In this document: in pieces, positions 24,701 to 35,200 of the stretch | Layout of the letters: each line of letters opens with the position of its first letter | Position numbering within the stretch: position 1 is the first letter of the stretch | Position numbers and translations under genes: made by a program | Origin: Trichoplusia ni | Lineage: Eukaryota; Arthropoda; Insecta; Lepidoptera; Noctuidae | Assembly (NCBI RefSeq): GCF_003590095.1 | Contig: NC_039478.1 | Span: 19,654,001-19,718,000, forward strand | DNA length: 64,000 bases | Direction of reading: 5' to 3' | The notes under the pieces: generated by a model | What the model was told of the DNA's origin: nothing | The model's database searches: none | Seen by the model: the letters and a program-made list of their open reading frames with translations, nothing else

Positions 24701-27662
24701 GCGCAGCTAACATGGCACCGCGCAGCAGACTGTACCGAGTGGGAGCGCAGCGCACTTGGCTTAAAAAAGTGTTGCGCGCGTGCGCCGCCCGCCGCTGATA
24801 ATTGCACCGGATGCCGATCACACATGCGCGGCGCTCTACACGCACACAGGGACACGCGTAGACCAGTGATCAGGTGTAACGGGACGCGGCGGGCGGCGCG
24901 CGGGCGGCGAGGGCTGCTGTGTGAAGGTCGCGCCTCCTAATGACTGCTTGAGTTATGAACAAAGCTCGAGATCTTAAATCTATATCAGCAAAGACCAGAT
25001 TCCTGGATTTGAGCCATCGGGCATTGAGGCAACGTAACACTGTGAACCCCAAACCATGTAACATCTTAAGGTAGAGAGACATGAGGGGACCGACACTGAC
25101 AACCACCTCGGAATATTCGATTCAATATCTTTGTTAAAATCTATGTGCTTAACACCAGTTTAAAAACCAAACATAGTAAGATATAACTAAAGAAATATTG
25201 TACAAGGTAACTGGCAATCCAGGGACGCTCCATGAAAAGCGTGAAGAGGTGACAAACATTCACAAAAACAAACAATCTTTATAAATTACTTAGTATGATG
25301 CTAGTGCTACTATTGCATTTCTTTTAGTATTCCGTACCCAAATTGTAGCGTTTTCCTTTTAAACTATGTTTAAAAAAGAAAGACACCAAGCTTGTTTACT
25401 TTTTTAAATATTTAAATAATTGGAAAAATTTGCATATGAATAATTTCTTTACATATGTGGAATAAACAAATATCGATATTGTATTCAGACTGCGGAATTA
25501 AAACCCCTTTACTAAACAACGAACATATTTTATGATGGTTAATATAAGTTGTAAGATATCAGAAAAACCTTGCGCAAGTCCGACACTTGACTTTTAAGCA
25601 ATTTGAGTTCGTAAGCGCTGCTAGCTTTTCAATCTTGGGTAGTTTTATAAAGGAATAACTGTTAAATATGTACTTCGTGAGCTTTTTTCCGAATGAGACC
25701 TGCATCTCATATATTAGAATCCGGAATCGCGAACGCCAAGTGCGCTACCGTGCGCGTGGTAATGAATAATAATACCCTGTTATAAAATAAACTAATAAAA
25801 AAGGGTTATTGCCATATGACAAAAGATGGACTATCAATAATAGTAGGTTTAAGCTATGATAGATCTAGTTTGGTCAAAGGACCATTTTCAATCCTGTTAA
25901 ACCCTAGTCTGTACTTTAACAACTTGGTTAAAACTAGTTGTAAAGATGAAGCTATACTTAAACGAATGGCAATGGTATGCCCTCAATTTAGAGAATGAAA
26001 TATGTACATCTAAAATGTTTTCAAACAAAAATAATATTTTTGAGTAAACTAAATATAAAGGAATATTTTTTTCGTAGTGGTGCGAGAACGTAAATCCACG
26101 TGCTGCTTGCAAGTGGATTTACTTCTTTGTTGTAGATATCTTGGTATCCATAATTAAATACCTTTTGTTTTGGTTAGGCCGAGGAATCCTCTTGGACACC
26201 GGTCCACCTCCGGTGGCAATGCAACGCAGCAATATAAAATAAGTATAAAGATTGAAGCGATTGGACTGTGTGTAGCAGATATAATACGATGACTTCAGGA
26301 ATGTGTTCTTATTCAGTCGCTACGTAGAGCAGTCATCAGTTTACTGGCCCAGCACTATCTATTACGTGCCGTTAGAGGGCGGGAGAACGAGGGGGGGGGG
26401 GCACAAGCCGATGCAGATGCAGTTTAGCATAACACTGGTTGCTCACTAAATATTCACATTAAGTTAGTCCACGCGTCGAATATCTTTCCTTGTAGGTGTA
26501 GGAGGAAACGTCGCAAACGCACGCACAGCGCTCATCATCGTGCCGCACAAAGCCTTCCCTCGTTGAATATGCACGAGAGCAGCGCTCGCAGTCACGACCT
26601 CTGCTGCTCGAGTAGAGCCGAACAGTGGCGAACAGTGCCGAGCAGAGCCGAACAGGTCGGATACGAGCACCTGACGCTCCCGCTCACTCCTCTACTCATC
26701 TCATTTGTATAACAATACGGCGAGTCTCGAAGGCTCGTATCACTCACTCGCTTTACTTTGTTGCCTTTCTCCATGATTTCACCGAGTGCAGTATAGTTTA
26801 ATGTACCAACAAGTCCAACAACTATAAAGACTTATACTACTACTATATGAAGCCGTGATTAAGCATTACAAAATTTCGTGGTGCCTAGTAAACTTCCACC
26901 ACAAATGCAAAGCCTTGGGGCTTTTACTTTTCGTGGAGCAACTTAATTAAAACTCTGTCGAGTTCTAGATAAGTACATAGATAATACTGTTATTGTTTTG
27001 GATATACGCATTCAACCGTAACCTGTGGCTGACTCAAGCAGCTCGGTGTACAAGACAGTCTCCTGTCGGGCATAAACAAAGCGATCCGTGATGTTTGTCA
27101 TCGCTCGGGCGCAGCTCGGAGCACAACAATATCCAGGTAGCGCGACCTCCGTTGCGCCCGCGCCACCCACCTCTCTACGACGGACGTACGCTATTCCACG
27201 GACAGTTTTGGGGAGAGTGCTACAAGTAGGTATGTAACAGGAGTAAAGTACCTGCATCTAATCTTACATATGTGAATTACTCAAATAGAATTGAGGTAAG
27301 CACAAATACAGTATAGTGCGGCACCGGACTGAGGTTGCAGCTGCAGTCTGCTGGCCGCAGGACCCACACTTTTAGAGCTTTCGAGCAATTTGATTCACAA
27401 TCACAGACACACACGCACGCTCACGTATACACACGCACAATCTCAAAGTATTACGTGGAGCTTTCGAGCGCCGAACACGACACAAAAAGTAATAATCATC
27501 AGAGTCCCGTGGCCGGCAGCGCGCGGGCGCAGGCCGCGGGTGAGAGGAGGGGGGGACGGGCGAGCTCTCACCTTGCAGCTTCTTCTCCGTCTCCCAGAAC
27601 CGCTGCAGCTCGGTGAAGTACTTGTCGAGAATGAACACCTTGGAGAGGCCGAGCGTGGCCAT
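12131..27662 (-). CDS. dachs: Unconventional myosin, probably dachs (class XX)
   Basis: Eleven coding exons join in frame to about 1,063 residues (27,662-27,572; 18,391-18,125; 17,535-17,387; 17,294-17,129; 16,109-15,937; 15,855-15,656; 15,564-14,680; 14,598-14,397; 14,317-14,090; 13,269-13,015; 12,706-12,131). Seen in order: a short N-terminal leader, a Gly/Pro-rich linker, then a myosin motor from about residue 136. The P-loop is GVSGSGKT (225-232), switch I is NTHSSRIGHF (around 277-286) and switch II is DMFGFE (538-543). A low-complexity Ser/Ala insert precedes switch II. PHFVRCLRAN lies near the motor end, then a converter (GKRHVFLSEG) and one IQ motif (IQAAWRRHRGR, about 889). The tail has a proline-rich stretch and a small beta-rich module. 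Dachs acts at the apical cell cortex downstream of Fat/Dachsous in Hippo signalling and planar polarity; that is family knowledge. Myosin identity is certain, class XX is likely. Confidence 0.75.
13015..13269 (-). CDS. dachs: Myosin exon 10: converter region
   Basis: There are 85 whole codons, phase 0 at both ends (acceptor tgatttcag, donor cag|gtgcga). It starts VRALQILETTQLMASGYPHR and contains MRFRAFSGRYRAL and GKRHVFLSEGMRQ, the relay/converter end of a myosin motor before the lever arm. Confidence 0.9.
14090..14317 (-). CDS. dachs: Myosin exon 9: actin-binding and SH1 region
   Basis: There are 76 whole codons. The motif PHFVRCLRAN corresponds to the conserved HF(I/V)RC(I/L)KPN of myosins. 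The usual Lys-Pro is Arg-Ala here, another departure from the consensus. The region before it (LTQDFHTRLDNLLRTLVHAR) matches the strut/lower 50K part. Confidence 0.9.
14397..14598 (-). CDS. dachs: Myosin exon 8: lower 50K domain
   Basis: 202 bases. The motif RFAVRHYAGEVSYDAADFLE is the classic FxIxHYAGxVxY...FLEKN block of myosin motors. The following N-R-D-A-V-P-D-D-L matches the conserved NKD..P..L. Acceptor gctttag|agg, donor aag|gtctat. Confidence 0.92.
14680..15564 (-). CDS. dachs: Myosin exon 7: upper 50K, insert and switch II
   Basis: The largest exon at 885 bases. It holds the upper-50K segment (VRVLAAVLLLGNVQF) and a very alanine-rich stretch encoded by GC-rich DNA. A Ser-rich insert follows (residues about 470-525, including GTLSSDSNESVHNQ), then switch II (FVGILDMFGFED). 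The Ser-rich insert could be phosphorylated; that is inference. Confidence 0.92.
15656..15855 (-). CDS. dachs: Myosin exon 6: post-switch I segment
   Basis: It starts GHFIEVQVTDGALYRTKIHC, right after SSRI of the previous exon, and continues YFLDQTRVV...ERNYHIFYQML. This is the FLLEKSRV...ERNFHIFYQL block of myosins. The donor is in phase 2. Confidence 0.93.
15937..16109 (-). CDS. dachs: Myosin exon 5: P-loop and start of switch I
   Basis: The split glycine codon begins the P-loop GVSGSGKT, followed by YASMVLLRRLFDV. Compared with the GESGAGKT consensus, the Glu is Val and Ala is Ser. The exon ends NTHSSRI; in most myosins the switch I sequence is NNNSSRFGK, so the second and third Asn and the Lys are lost while SSR is kept. 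Confidence 0.92.
16531..16640. repeat. Palindromic element ending in matching 'ttttatcgcggttt' arms
   Basis: The left arm (ggattttatcgcggttta) recurs inverted at the right (aaaaccgcgataaaatc), with a core containing 'cgacgtttcgacacctttg'. Repeats with this 'gtcgaaacgtcgg' phrase and inverted flanks are known from many insect genomes. It lies in a myosin intron. Confidence 0.6.
16792..17039. mobile_element. MITE copy A with about 37-base terminal inverted repeats
   Basis: It begins gggccccgattctgctattt and ends with the inverted form (aaatagcagaatcggggccc). The inverted match continues through 'gatgaatg'. Its 248-base length and absence of a coding frame fit a miniature inverted-repeat element. 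A second copy in reverse orientation is at 31,741-31,991. No clear target-site duplication was seen. It lies in the myosin intron before the P-loop exon. Confidence 0.75.
17129..17294 (-). CDS. dachs: Myosin exon 4: motor N-terminal core
   Basis: It reads TMIGPILVAVNPYTDACNAL, the TYIGxILVAVNPY block of myosins, and ends QAIILSG just before the P-loop. Acceptor tttcag, donor cag|gtacgc, phase 1. Confidence 0.93.
17387..17535 (-). CDS. dachs: Myosin exon 3: motor entry
   Basis: After a Gly/Pro-rich start, the exon reads DVEDLIHLRGPLTEDAVVRA and LQARFYHNKFY. This matches the D(L)..L..L.E..V...L..R(Y/F)....IYT start of myosin heads. Donor tac|gtgagt is strong. Confidence 0.9.
18125..18391 (-). 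CDS. dachs: Myosin exon 2: N-terminal extension and low-complexity linker
   Basis: 89 codons' worth. The first part (NEAVHLQRRLLCLSSDLVSL) looks helical. The rest is a Gly/Ala run followed by a Pro-rich run (LLPPAPPPAQPSPPAPPP). The phase-1 borders fit both the exon at 27,572 and exon 3. The same DNA yields long open frames on the other strand because of its GC bias; these are shadows. Confidence 0.8.
23050..23330 (+). repeat. Interspersed repeat, copy 1 of a direct pair
   Basis: It starts with 'ctaatatataaagctgaa', contains 'gaacgcgctaatctc', 'ttgtgttgaatagac' and 'cacgctgcgactaatagg', and ends 'gcgggcaacagct'. The same words recur in the same order at 23,420-23,652, and partly at 30,025-30,212 and 58,195-58,262. 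Confidence 0.65.
23420..23652 (+). repeat. Interspersed repeat, copy 2 of a direct pair
   Basis: Same family as 23,050-23,330 and same orientation, about 90 bases apart, with an internal deletion before 'ttctaaccacgtggacgaa'. The start contains a short (gttt)n run. Confidence 0.65.
26595..26665. repeat. Short degenerate tandem repeat
   Basis: Units of about 11 bases around 'gccgaacagt' are repeated four to five times with changes (agccgaacag, ggcgaacagt, gccgagcaga, gccgaacagg). This explains the repetitive peptides in open frames on the - strand. No function is apparent. Confidence 0.5.
27572..27662 (-). CDS. dachs: Myosin exon 1: start codon and N-terminus
   Basis: The ATG at 27,662 has a strong context (cccgccatgg). 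The exon encodes MATLGLSKVFILDKYFTELQ then RFWETEKKLQ, then a phase-1 donor (caag|gtgaga). Joining to exon 2 gives ...KKLQ-D-ASSSNEAVHLQRRL, a continuous helical stretch. The frame stays open upstream to a possible ATG near 27,767, but codon bias is weaker there, so the nearer ATG is preferred. Confidence 0.75.
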
Positions 27663-27840
27663 GGCGGGCGGCGCGCTCGCATCACAGTCCGCGGCCGCGC
27701 CGCTCCTAGCGTCAAGCGGCGACCAGTCGCGCTCGCGTACACCCGCGTACTGCCGCGCCCGCGTCACTACCGCGCCCCGCGCCCCGCGACCGCGTCCCGC
27801 GCCCCGCCGCGCCCGGCACGAGCGACACCTTCTTTTGAGT
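27663..27840 (-). promoter_or_regulatory. dachs: GC-rich 5' UTR and promoter region of the myosin
   Basis: About 180 bases of very CpG-rich DNA lie immediately upstream of the start codon, in contrast to AT-rich flanks. No TATA box was identified. Calling it promoter and 5' UTR is inference from position and composition. Confidence 0.4.
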
Positions 27841-30800
27841 TAGAAATATTTAGTGCTCTCGTGAAAGACCTCTATCATATCTTAAAACCTGGATCACACA
27901 GAACATGTTACCTGATGAACATCACACATGATCCAAATCAAGGTATTAACTATCATGCTCAAGCCTTATATCAAAATCTAAATATTCAGAAACCCTTAAT
28001 AGGCATAAATCAGCGATGAATTAAAAAAGGAATGAGTTCAAGTTGCATCGAGAAGGGCCCATACCAAAAGTTCATTTCGTACATTAAACGGGCACGGAGC
28101 GCAAAGGCTGGTGGGCGCGGGGCGAGGGAATATAGATAGAGCGGGGGAGGGCGGGGGACGCAGGAACTGGTTTGTTTATTTGTGTGCCGAAAGCTATGCG
28201 CCTGCGTCGCACAAGCCTTCCGCCCAACTCTCATTCTAACTGTGTATTTGGATACTGATTATATATGTTGTTAGGTGGTGAACTCGACATCTTTGTAAAG
28301 CTTGAGAAACGACGAAAGATAAAGCCGATGAGGCAGAAGCATTCCCCATTACCTTCACAATATAGAAGAAAATATTATGGAACGATAAGGCTGGAAGTTT
28401 GAAGACATAGGTACCAGGGCATCCATCCCGCACAAGGACGTGTGATGCATGAGCTTATATTATTTCGTATGCTACGTTGATTGTACCATTAATGGCATAA
28501 GTCCTTTTATTTACCTAATTACAAACGACAAGTTTCAGGAAAGAATACAGCAACTGCCTTTATGAAAACGACAATCTTATGACAATTACTTTCCTACCCT
28601 TACATTTTTAGAAGTCTTGGTAAAACGAAGTTTCGCTGTTGGTTACCGCGCTATGTCGCGCGTTGATATCTAATGTAGGGCGATCCAGTGTCGTCATCGT
28701 TGTGGCATAGCGCGCCACCTGGCGGGCGCGGCGTGCGAGGCGAGCGGCCCGCGCGGCCCGGCTCGCTGCGGCTTGCGCCGCGCGCCGCCGGGCGCCGCCA
28801 CCGTGGCGGAAGTCACCGCGCTAACTACCTGATACCCAGCTCGGTAGAAAGCAGTTTTTGTTAAACGTTGCGGGATTCCTATAACCCATTCGGGAGGCGT
28901 GCGGCGGATGCACCGAATCGGGAAGTTTGCGGAACGCGCCAGTGACACACTCTATACTTCACATCCACACGATGAAAAGTCGAGCGCTGCCTCTTGTTAC
29001 CGACTTCATATTCTTGTAAAATCCAAATAAAAACATTTATTATACGGGTAAATATTTCATTTCGTGCATATTATGATCTTTTTCAGAGTTGTCAAATAAA
29101 TCTGCCTGATCATGTTCTTTATATGTTCTTTTGAAAGTGTTTAATGATCGTAATTCAAACATAACAAAGGGACAGTCATCAGACCTTTCGTTTTTAAGGT
29201 ATTGGCGTTTTCTTTTTTTAAAGAAACGGTAATGATATTTAGCACAAACGGAAATTAGATATCTATTTATGGTAATGAGGTTGAAAAATGGTAATTAGCA
29301 AAATAACAATAGTTTGATGAATCAGACTTTAATTGCAATAAAACAAACCTGAAAATTAACTTAAAAATAGGTACAAAATAATCATAATCTTATCTGAATA
29401 ATTTTTTTATACATGCGAAAGTGAGTTTGTTCGTTTGTTACCCTTGTACGCCTAAACCACTGAACCTATCATTCTGAAATGTTTCATACGTTGCCAGATG
29501 TACAGGGAAGGTATGTAAAAGGATGAAAGGTACCCTATATCCGTATCTCTACATCTAACAACGTATGCAATATTGGTAAGTGCATTTTAACTTACTTGAA
29601 AAATAAAATTGTGTGCTAGTAACCAAATGCAACTGATAAATTTAAAAATATATAGTAAATATTCGCTATGTCACATATAAGTTAACTTAAAATACTGTGT
29701 ATACAGAATTGAATGACAGAATATTATCATTACCGTTTGTTGCAGCTTATTAGCATTCGAATAAAAAAGAACGGTAATCGATGCTAATTAGAAGATTGGC
29801 AATTAGATTCATAAATATCAGCGGATAAAGAAACTTCTACCGAATACGTTCGTCAAATTATTATTGGATAAGAATTAGTATAAATACCTTTTATAACACG
29901 AACGGTATGCAGAAATATTCCTAACACGTCACTTTTCGGACGGATTAAGAACTTAAATTTTCGTAGCTATAATAAGTCTTTCGTGCGTGTGTTCTGCTCA
30001 GTGGCTGAGCGTTGAGTGGTCCAAATTAAAAAAATATTTTTGTGTTGAATAGACCATTCATTGAAGAAGGCTTTAGGCTATAAACCATCACGCTGAGACT
30101 AATAGGAGCGAAGATACTATGGAAAATCTGAAGAAAACAGGGCAGGTATAAATCATAACTTACATATATCTTCTACCCACGGGGACGAACTCGCGGGCAA
30201 CAGCTAGTTAGTAATGAAAAAGACATTCTTCAAATGCAGTTCCTAAATGGATTTGGTAATTTACTAAAATCTGTGAAAAGGGACATAGACGGTAATTAGA
30301 TTTTAGATCCTTTGTTATATATTTAGTACACTTTTTATTTAAATTGTGCCTTATAAAACCCCAAGTTAATTATACAAAAACAACTTAAAGTACCAATTCT
30401 TTCAGCTTTTTATATATTCTTTATCGTCTGCCATGTGATATGCACGAAATGAAATATTTACCCATACACATATCAATGATATGAGAATAATTTGAATATC
30501 AAACAAGCCAGCTCAAACTGTGGGCCTACAATAATATTGGCCAGCTTGGTAGCAACGCGTTGATGTCTTCTGTTCTTGCGTCATCTGCACAGATCATTTT
30601 TAGCTTGCATTTGGCTTATAAAGGTCCTATCGTTTATTTATTACATGAAATATTCGATGCTTTCGAGAGTTTAACGTAGCCGCAGTGATCGGTTGGACTT
30701 GTGGGATGTGTACACACATCCGGCCGCCACACGTGGCGGGGTCCGGCGTGTGACGGCGTGCTGGCGCAGGCTGCACCGCCAGCACGCCGCCGCGCTCTTA

Positions 30801-32030
30801 TGGCACCGCGGATGACACAACGAAACTCGCACTTATGTATGAAAATATGTTGACGGGACATTATTTTTACCGCACAGTTTATTTTGTTGATACAGCAAAA
30901 AAAAACCTTTTTACAGTTCTACCTTTACCTACCAACCACTAACTATCTAACACTACCTTTCACGGAGTCGAACACACACTTATATTTGTTAGAGTGATTA
31001 GCTGATACCGCCGTTTCGGAATAGTATCGTAACATTGCTATTTGCTAACTAACAATGTGACCAGACTCACTACATATTATAAAACAGAACCGCTTCTCCT
31101 GTCCCTATTTCCCGTTCACTACTTAAATCTTTGAAACTACTCGACGGATTTTGATGCGGTTTTTTTAATAGTTAAATTGATTCATGAGGATGTTTTTTAA
31201 GTATAGGTATAAATAATTTCGTACAGGAACATAGTCAAATTTAGAGATTTTAAATGTATTTACTATTTTTTTACGCTTTCATTGCAAACGCTGGCTTAAC
31301 CGCAAGAGCTACATTAAAATAATGTTCTACAATATTGAACACCATAAAAAGATGTACAAAAAAATCTCAGACAGCATATGTCTATCTTTTAAGGTTGACT
31401 CACCATCACCATAGACTAGCGGTTTCCCGCGTTATGATGATACAATGTCAGTAGGAGTTTCTTTTATTGGTTTAGCTTTTCGTTCTCGTTTCTGCGCTAC
31501 ATCAATAATTATTTTTGCAGATTTAAGTAAATTAAAACAGTGATATCTGCTAAGTTCAAAATTTGCTGTTAAGTACGATTAACGTATTAGCCATCCTTAA
31601 TTAATAGGGTTTCTCACACTTTCGATATTTCTAACAATGCCTGTAGGTCCCGAGATGGCTAACACGTATCTAGGTATTGTACATATACAACTAATCGAAG
31701 TGGGTGTGTCCAAGTGGACTTGTTCAGTTCACTTGCACTTGGTCCCCGATTTTGCTATTTACAATATCGATGAATGAATGGCAATTGGATCAAATTTGAA
31801 ATTATTCCTATTCTCTTGAGCATTTTGCCAACACAATTATTGAAAATTCATTCGTAGTTACCGTCCCAAACTAAATGTCCAAATATTGTTTAGAAAAATG
31901 CTTAAAAGAAGAATACGAAGAAATGTATTTTGTGTGTATGTGTATGTATATGTGTAATGTAATTAATGTGTAAATAGCAGAATTGGGGCCCTGGGTTATT
32001 GTGAAAACCATTCAAGACAGGATATCAAAC
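27841..32030. other. Non-coding stretch upstream of the myosin
   Basis: No convincing exon. It contains GC-rich islands at 28,690-28,930 and 30,720-30,800 (the latter with two hairpins), a fragment of the 'gcgggcaacagct' repeat at 30,025-30,212, and a MITE at 31,741-31,991. Confidence 0.5.
31741..31991. mobile_element. MITE copy B, inverted relative to copy A
   Basis: It begins ggtccccgattttgctattt and ends 'aatagcagaattggggccc'. The interior (ggcaattggatcaaatttga, ccaacacaattattgaaaat) matches the reverse complement of the 16,792-17,039 copy, with a variable microsatellite-like part (tgtgtatgtgtatg) on the right. It stops 40 bases from the orphan exon. Confidence 0.75.
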
Positions 32031-32205
32031 CTTGTTGGTGGTGAGAGCGCATGGGGCGCCGACGGCGCCTCCGCGAGCTGGGCCCCGCGGCCGGCGCCCC
32101 GCCCGCGCCCGCGCGCTTGCTGCAGAAGAAGTCCGGCGGCAGCAGCGCCAGCAGCGCCGCGCTCCCGCTGCGCGCCGCCTCGTACGTCTGGTCCGGCAGC
32201 AACAT
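32031..32205 (-). CDS. Orphan coding-like exon, function unknown
   Basis: From ATG 32,205 the frame encodes MLLPDQTYEAARSGSAALLA, then LLPPDFFCSKR, a Gly/Ala stretch, an Arg cluster and MRSHHQQ. A phase-1 donor of modest strength follows (caag|gtttga). Almost every one of 58 codons ends in G or C, the same bias as the neighbouring real exons. In this frame, G/C-ending codons stop at the proposed donor. The phase would fit splicing to myosin exon 2 (18,391), giving Asp. It could be an alternative first exon, part of another gene, or a chance frame in a GC island. Confidence 0.4.
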
Positions 32206-35200
32206 GTCGTTCGTGCGATGCAACCTTTATCAATATTATGCTATGTGACATTACGTAGAAAGCTTTTTAAATAACTCCAGTAAGCCATCATCCATCATCT
32301 ACAATAAAACTAACGAAAACCACCGAAATCCTTGAGCTCGGTGTGTCCTAGGGAAAAACTTATGTGCCTTGGAACCCGCAACGAATTTAATCCAAAATAG
32401 TAAACGGGGGAGAAAAGAGATGTTCCATTCAAGTCCTCCTCAGCCGCTCATGAACGGACGGGACAAAACTGGTAGAGGTGACGGTCCTTAATAGACGTTT
32501 CCCATCTAACCTGCTATTCCACCATCAGTGCCTTGGTTTAAATAATCTGATCTTTTTACGGTCATAATATAAGGTAAGTTATGAACTTGTTTTAAAAAAG
32601 TTTCCTAGTATAATAATTTAGAAGCTACGCGTAAAGCGCGTGCCTAAAGCCACGCGACTTCGTATTCCGAGTGCAGGTACCTAAAAAAGAGGCCTCGTTG
32701 TTTCTAAACTTCAAGCTTAGCAGAGGCTTTGCCATCCCCTCTCTGCGTTTGCGCGACTACAAATATGTAATATAATCATTCGCACTAGCTTTAATGTACC
32801 GAAATGGTTTTTAAAAGTTAATATTTAAGCCGATGCCTCTTTAAAAAAAATAACTCTCTTAAGCTAGCTGGCCCTTTAGGTCATATCTCCGAGGCAAGTC
32901 TTGAATTTGGTCTTGACTTTTTGGACTTTATGACTTACGTCAGAATGTTCACCTACGTATTTGATAAACAATATACTTAATAGAGAAACGCTTTAAAACA
33001 GTAACATACGTAAAGTCACCAGTCCTGCTGGCGCACCGTGACTAGGTACCGCCCTATATCTATAAATCTGATTCTTTGATACAGCGAGAAATCATAGAAA
33101 CGCTGTAGTAGTAGCAATACTGACCTAGTTTTTCTCTGCTGATGGATCATGTCAGCTTTATTATTGAAGTAAACATTAGGCAAACTCTCGTTACTCGAGT
33201 TGGTCGCGTCGCCGCGTCGGCTGGCCGCTTACTCGCCAGCGGAGCAGAGAGGGGGTGGGGGGGTGACACGACGCCATCGGAATCCTGCTGCGCGGTAGTT
33301 TTTGCGAAGATTCGGAGATTCGGCAACAGCATCCTTCACGTGTAGCGCCGAGGCACAGTGACAAATATCAGCGATATACTAACGAAAGAACTTCACTTAA
33401 TTTGATAACCCTGCTGAAAAATATTTCAACCGTATTTATAAATACACCCAACAGAAACATGAACTTTGGTCCTTCCACTTGATCATTATGAAATCCCTTC
33501 AGTAATTTGACCAATGCGTGCACATGCAGACAGACAGACGGAAAAAAAAATCTGTTTGCATTTATACTATTTTTGAATACTTATAAATTCAATGTACAGA
33601 ATTACCTCACTACGAACAAGAAGAAAAAACGGTGTAAATTATCACATCGGTGGCGATAAAGACATATAAAGATGTGAGAATACCGACGACGTGAGAAGTA
33701 ACAAACTTCATGGAAAATTAAAGATAATGAACATTTAATTAGCGAATTAATATATTGGCGTGATGCAGCGGTTTCAGAAACATCCATCCTCTGCGCACTG
33801 CACCGTCTGCACCGTCTGCGCCGTCTGCGCCCAACGAGGTATATCAAGGAGCTTCACCCCAATTTTGTTTAAGGTTACGTTTCAATTTTTAAAATGTATG
33901 CGTTTTAAAAATTACTTTTGTCTGCGACATTTAAACATTTTGCAGGAAAAGTACGATTCAACCGCTCAGTTATAAAAAAAAAATATTATGCTTCTTACTT
34001 ATAACAACTAATATTGTATGAAATAAGTTTTTAAGAGGTAAGCTTAAGTATATTTAATTATTTCATTTGTGTTTATTTTTTGCTTGTAAAAAAGTACAGG
34101 GACCGCACCGACTAGGACTTGCCGAAAATATAGGTTTATGAATTTATTTGTACCTTTGTAAACAGTCCTTTTTAATGCAAAAACCAAACTACTGGTCCGA
34201 ATAGAAAAAAACATTCAGCTATAGATATAGATACCTACAATAGATAAAATCAATCACACTATGATTAATAAGAGCAGAGCAGTCATGAAATTTGTTACAA
34301 AAAGGAGAAGTCGTGTGCGCCCTAAGATATAAATGCATTTTTTTAAATCCTAACGTATAAACTTAACCGCAGCTTGGTGCGAGCACAAGCCCGCTCGCTC
34401 CGCGCTGAGCGTGTCCCAGCGGCGCGGCGCGGCGCTCATACAATTACGGGGGCGGTGCGGCGCACGCGCACACACGCTCTTGCTAATTGTGTAATGAATC
34501 GTGAGAGGATGATTTATTCGCGCTCGGCCCGCACCGCTCCCACGCCGAGCGCTCTGGCCGGTGCAATGCTGGCACCGAACTCTCACTGCTTAACTCTTTA
34601 ACTTTTCTATGTATTCTTTAAAGATAAATAGTTATTACTGTTGCCTGCAACTTCTTCCGCGTGGTTAATAATGATCTAGCTGCGGACCCATGCTTAAACA
34701 GGGATATCTCGTAAAATATTCACGGAAATGAAATAATTAAATAATGCAAGGGCAGTGTTCAAAACTAGATAAGTATATTATGTAATTCTAATCCTACTGT
34801 ATTTTGATTAGGTTTAACACGATTTCATAAAAATCAGCGTTGTTATAGCACAAAATTTATATCAAAATATCGATTCTGAATCACCCCAACAGCTGAAACT
34901 CCGTCGCGTCCCGATGACGCTCTATTAGTCAAGGAAGATGAAACAGTGTGCCCTTGGTTAATGTGTTGGTAATAAGCCCATCAGAGAATATCAGTTATTA
35001 CGTTATTTCTTATTACGTTAACAAAAAAGTAAGATGATACAAGACGTTGAAATCTCGTGTGACATTAGGTTTTTGTAGTTCTAATAATTTTATTCAGTAT
35101 CGAAACATAAATTTTAATTGAATTAACTCAGCAGAAGCTCCTTATTTTGATGAAGAGTTTATGAAGGAGATTATTACACAAAAAATAATACTCGGTGCAA

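Larger units (their letters stand above)
18392..27571. other. dachs: Large first intron of the myosin gene
   Basis: 9.2 kb with no convincing exon on either strand. It contains a solitary MITE end at about 18,445-18,482, a repeat remnant at 19,606-19,800 and AT microsatellite sequence at 20,875-20,930. GC-rich islands lie at 21,190-21,310 and 24,700-24,950, two direct copies of one repeat at 23,050-23,660, and a small tandem repeat at 26,600-26,660. Confidence 0.55.

Noticed and set aside
28694..28948. 84-codon - strand frame in a GC island
   Set aside because: No coherent codon bias, no splice borders, and no resemblance to a protein I know.
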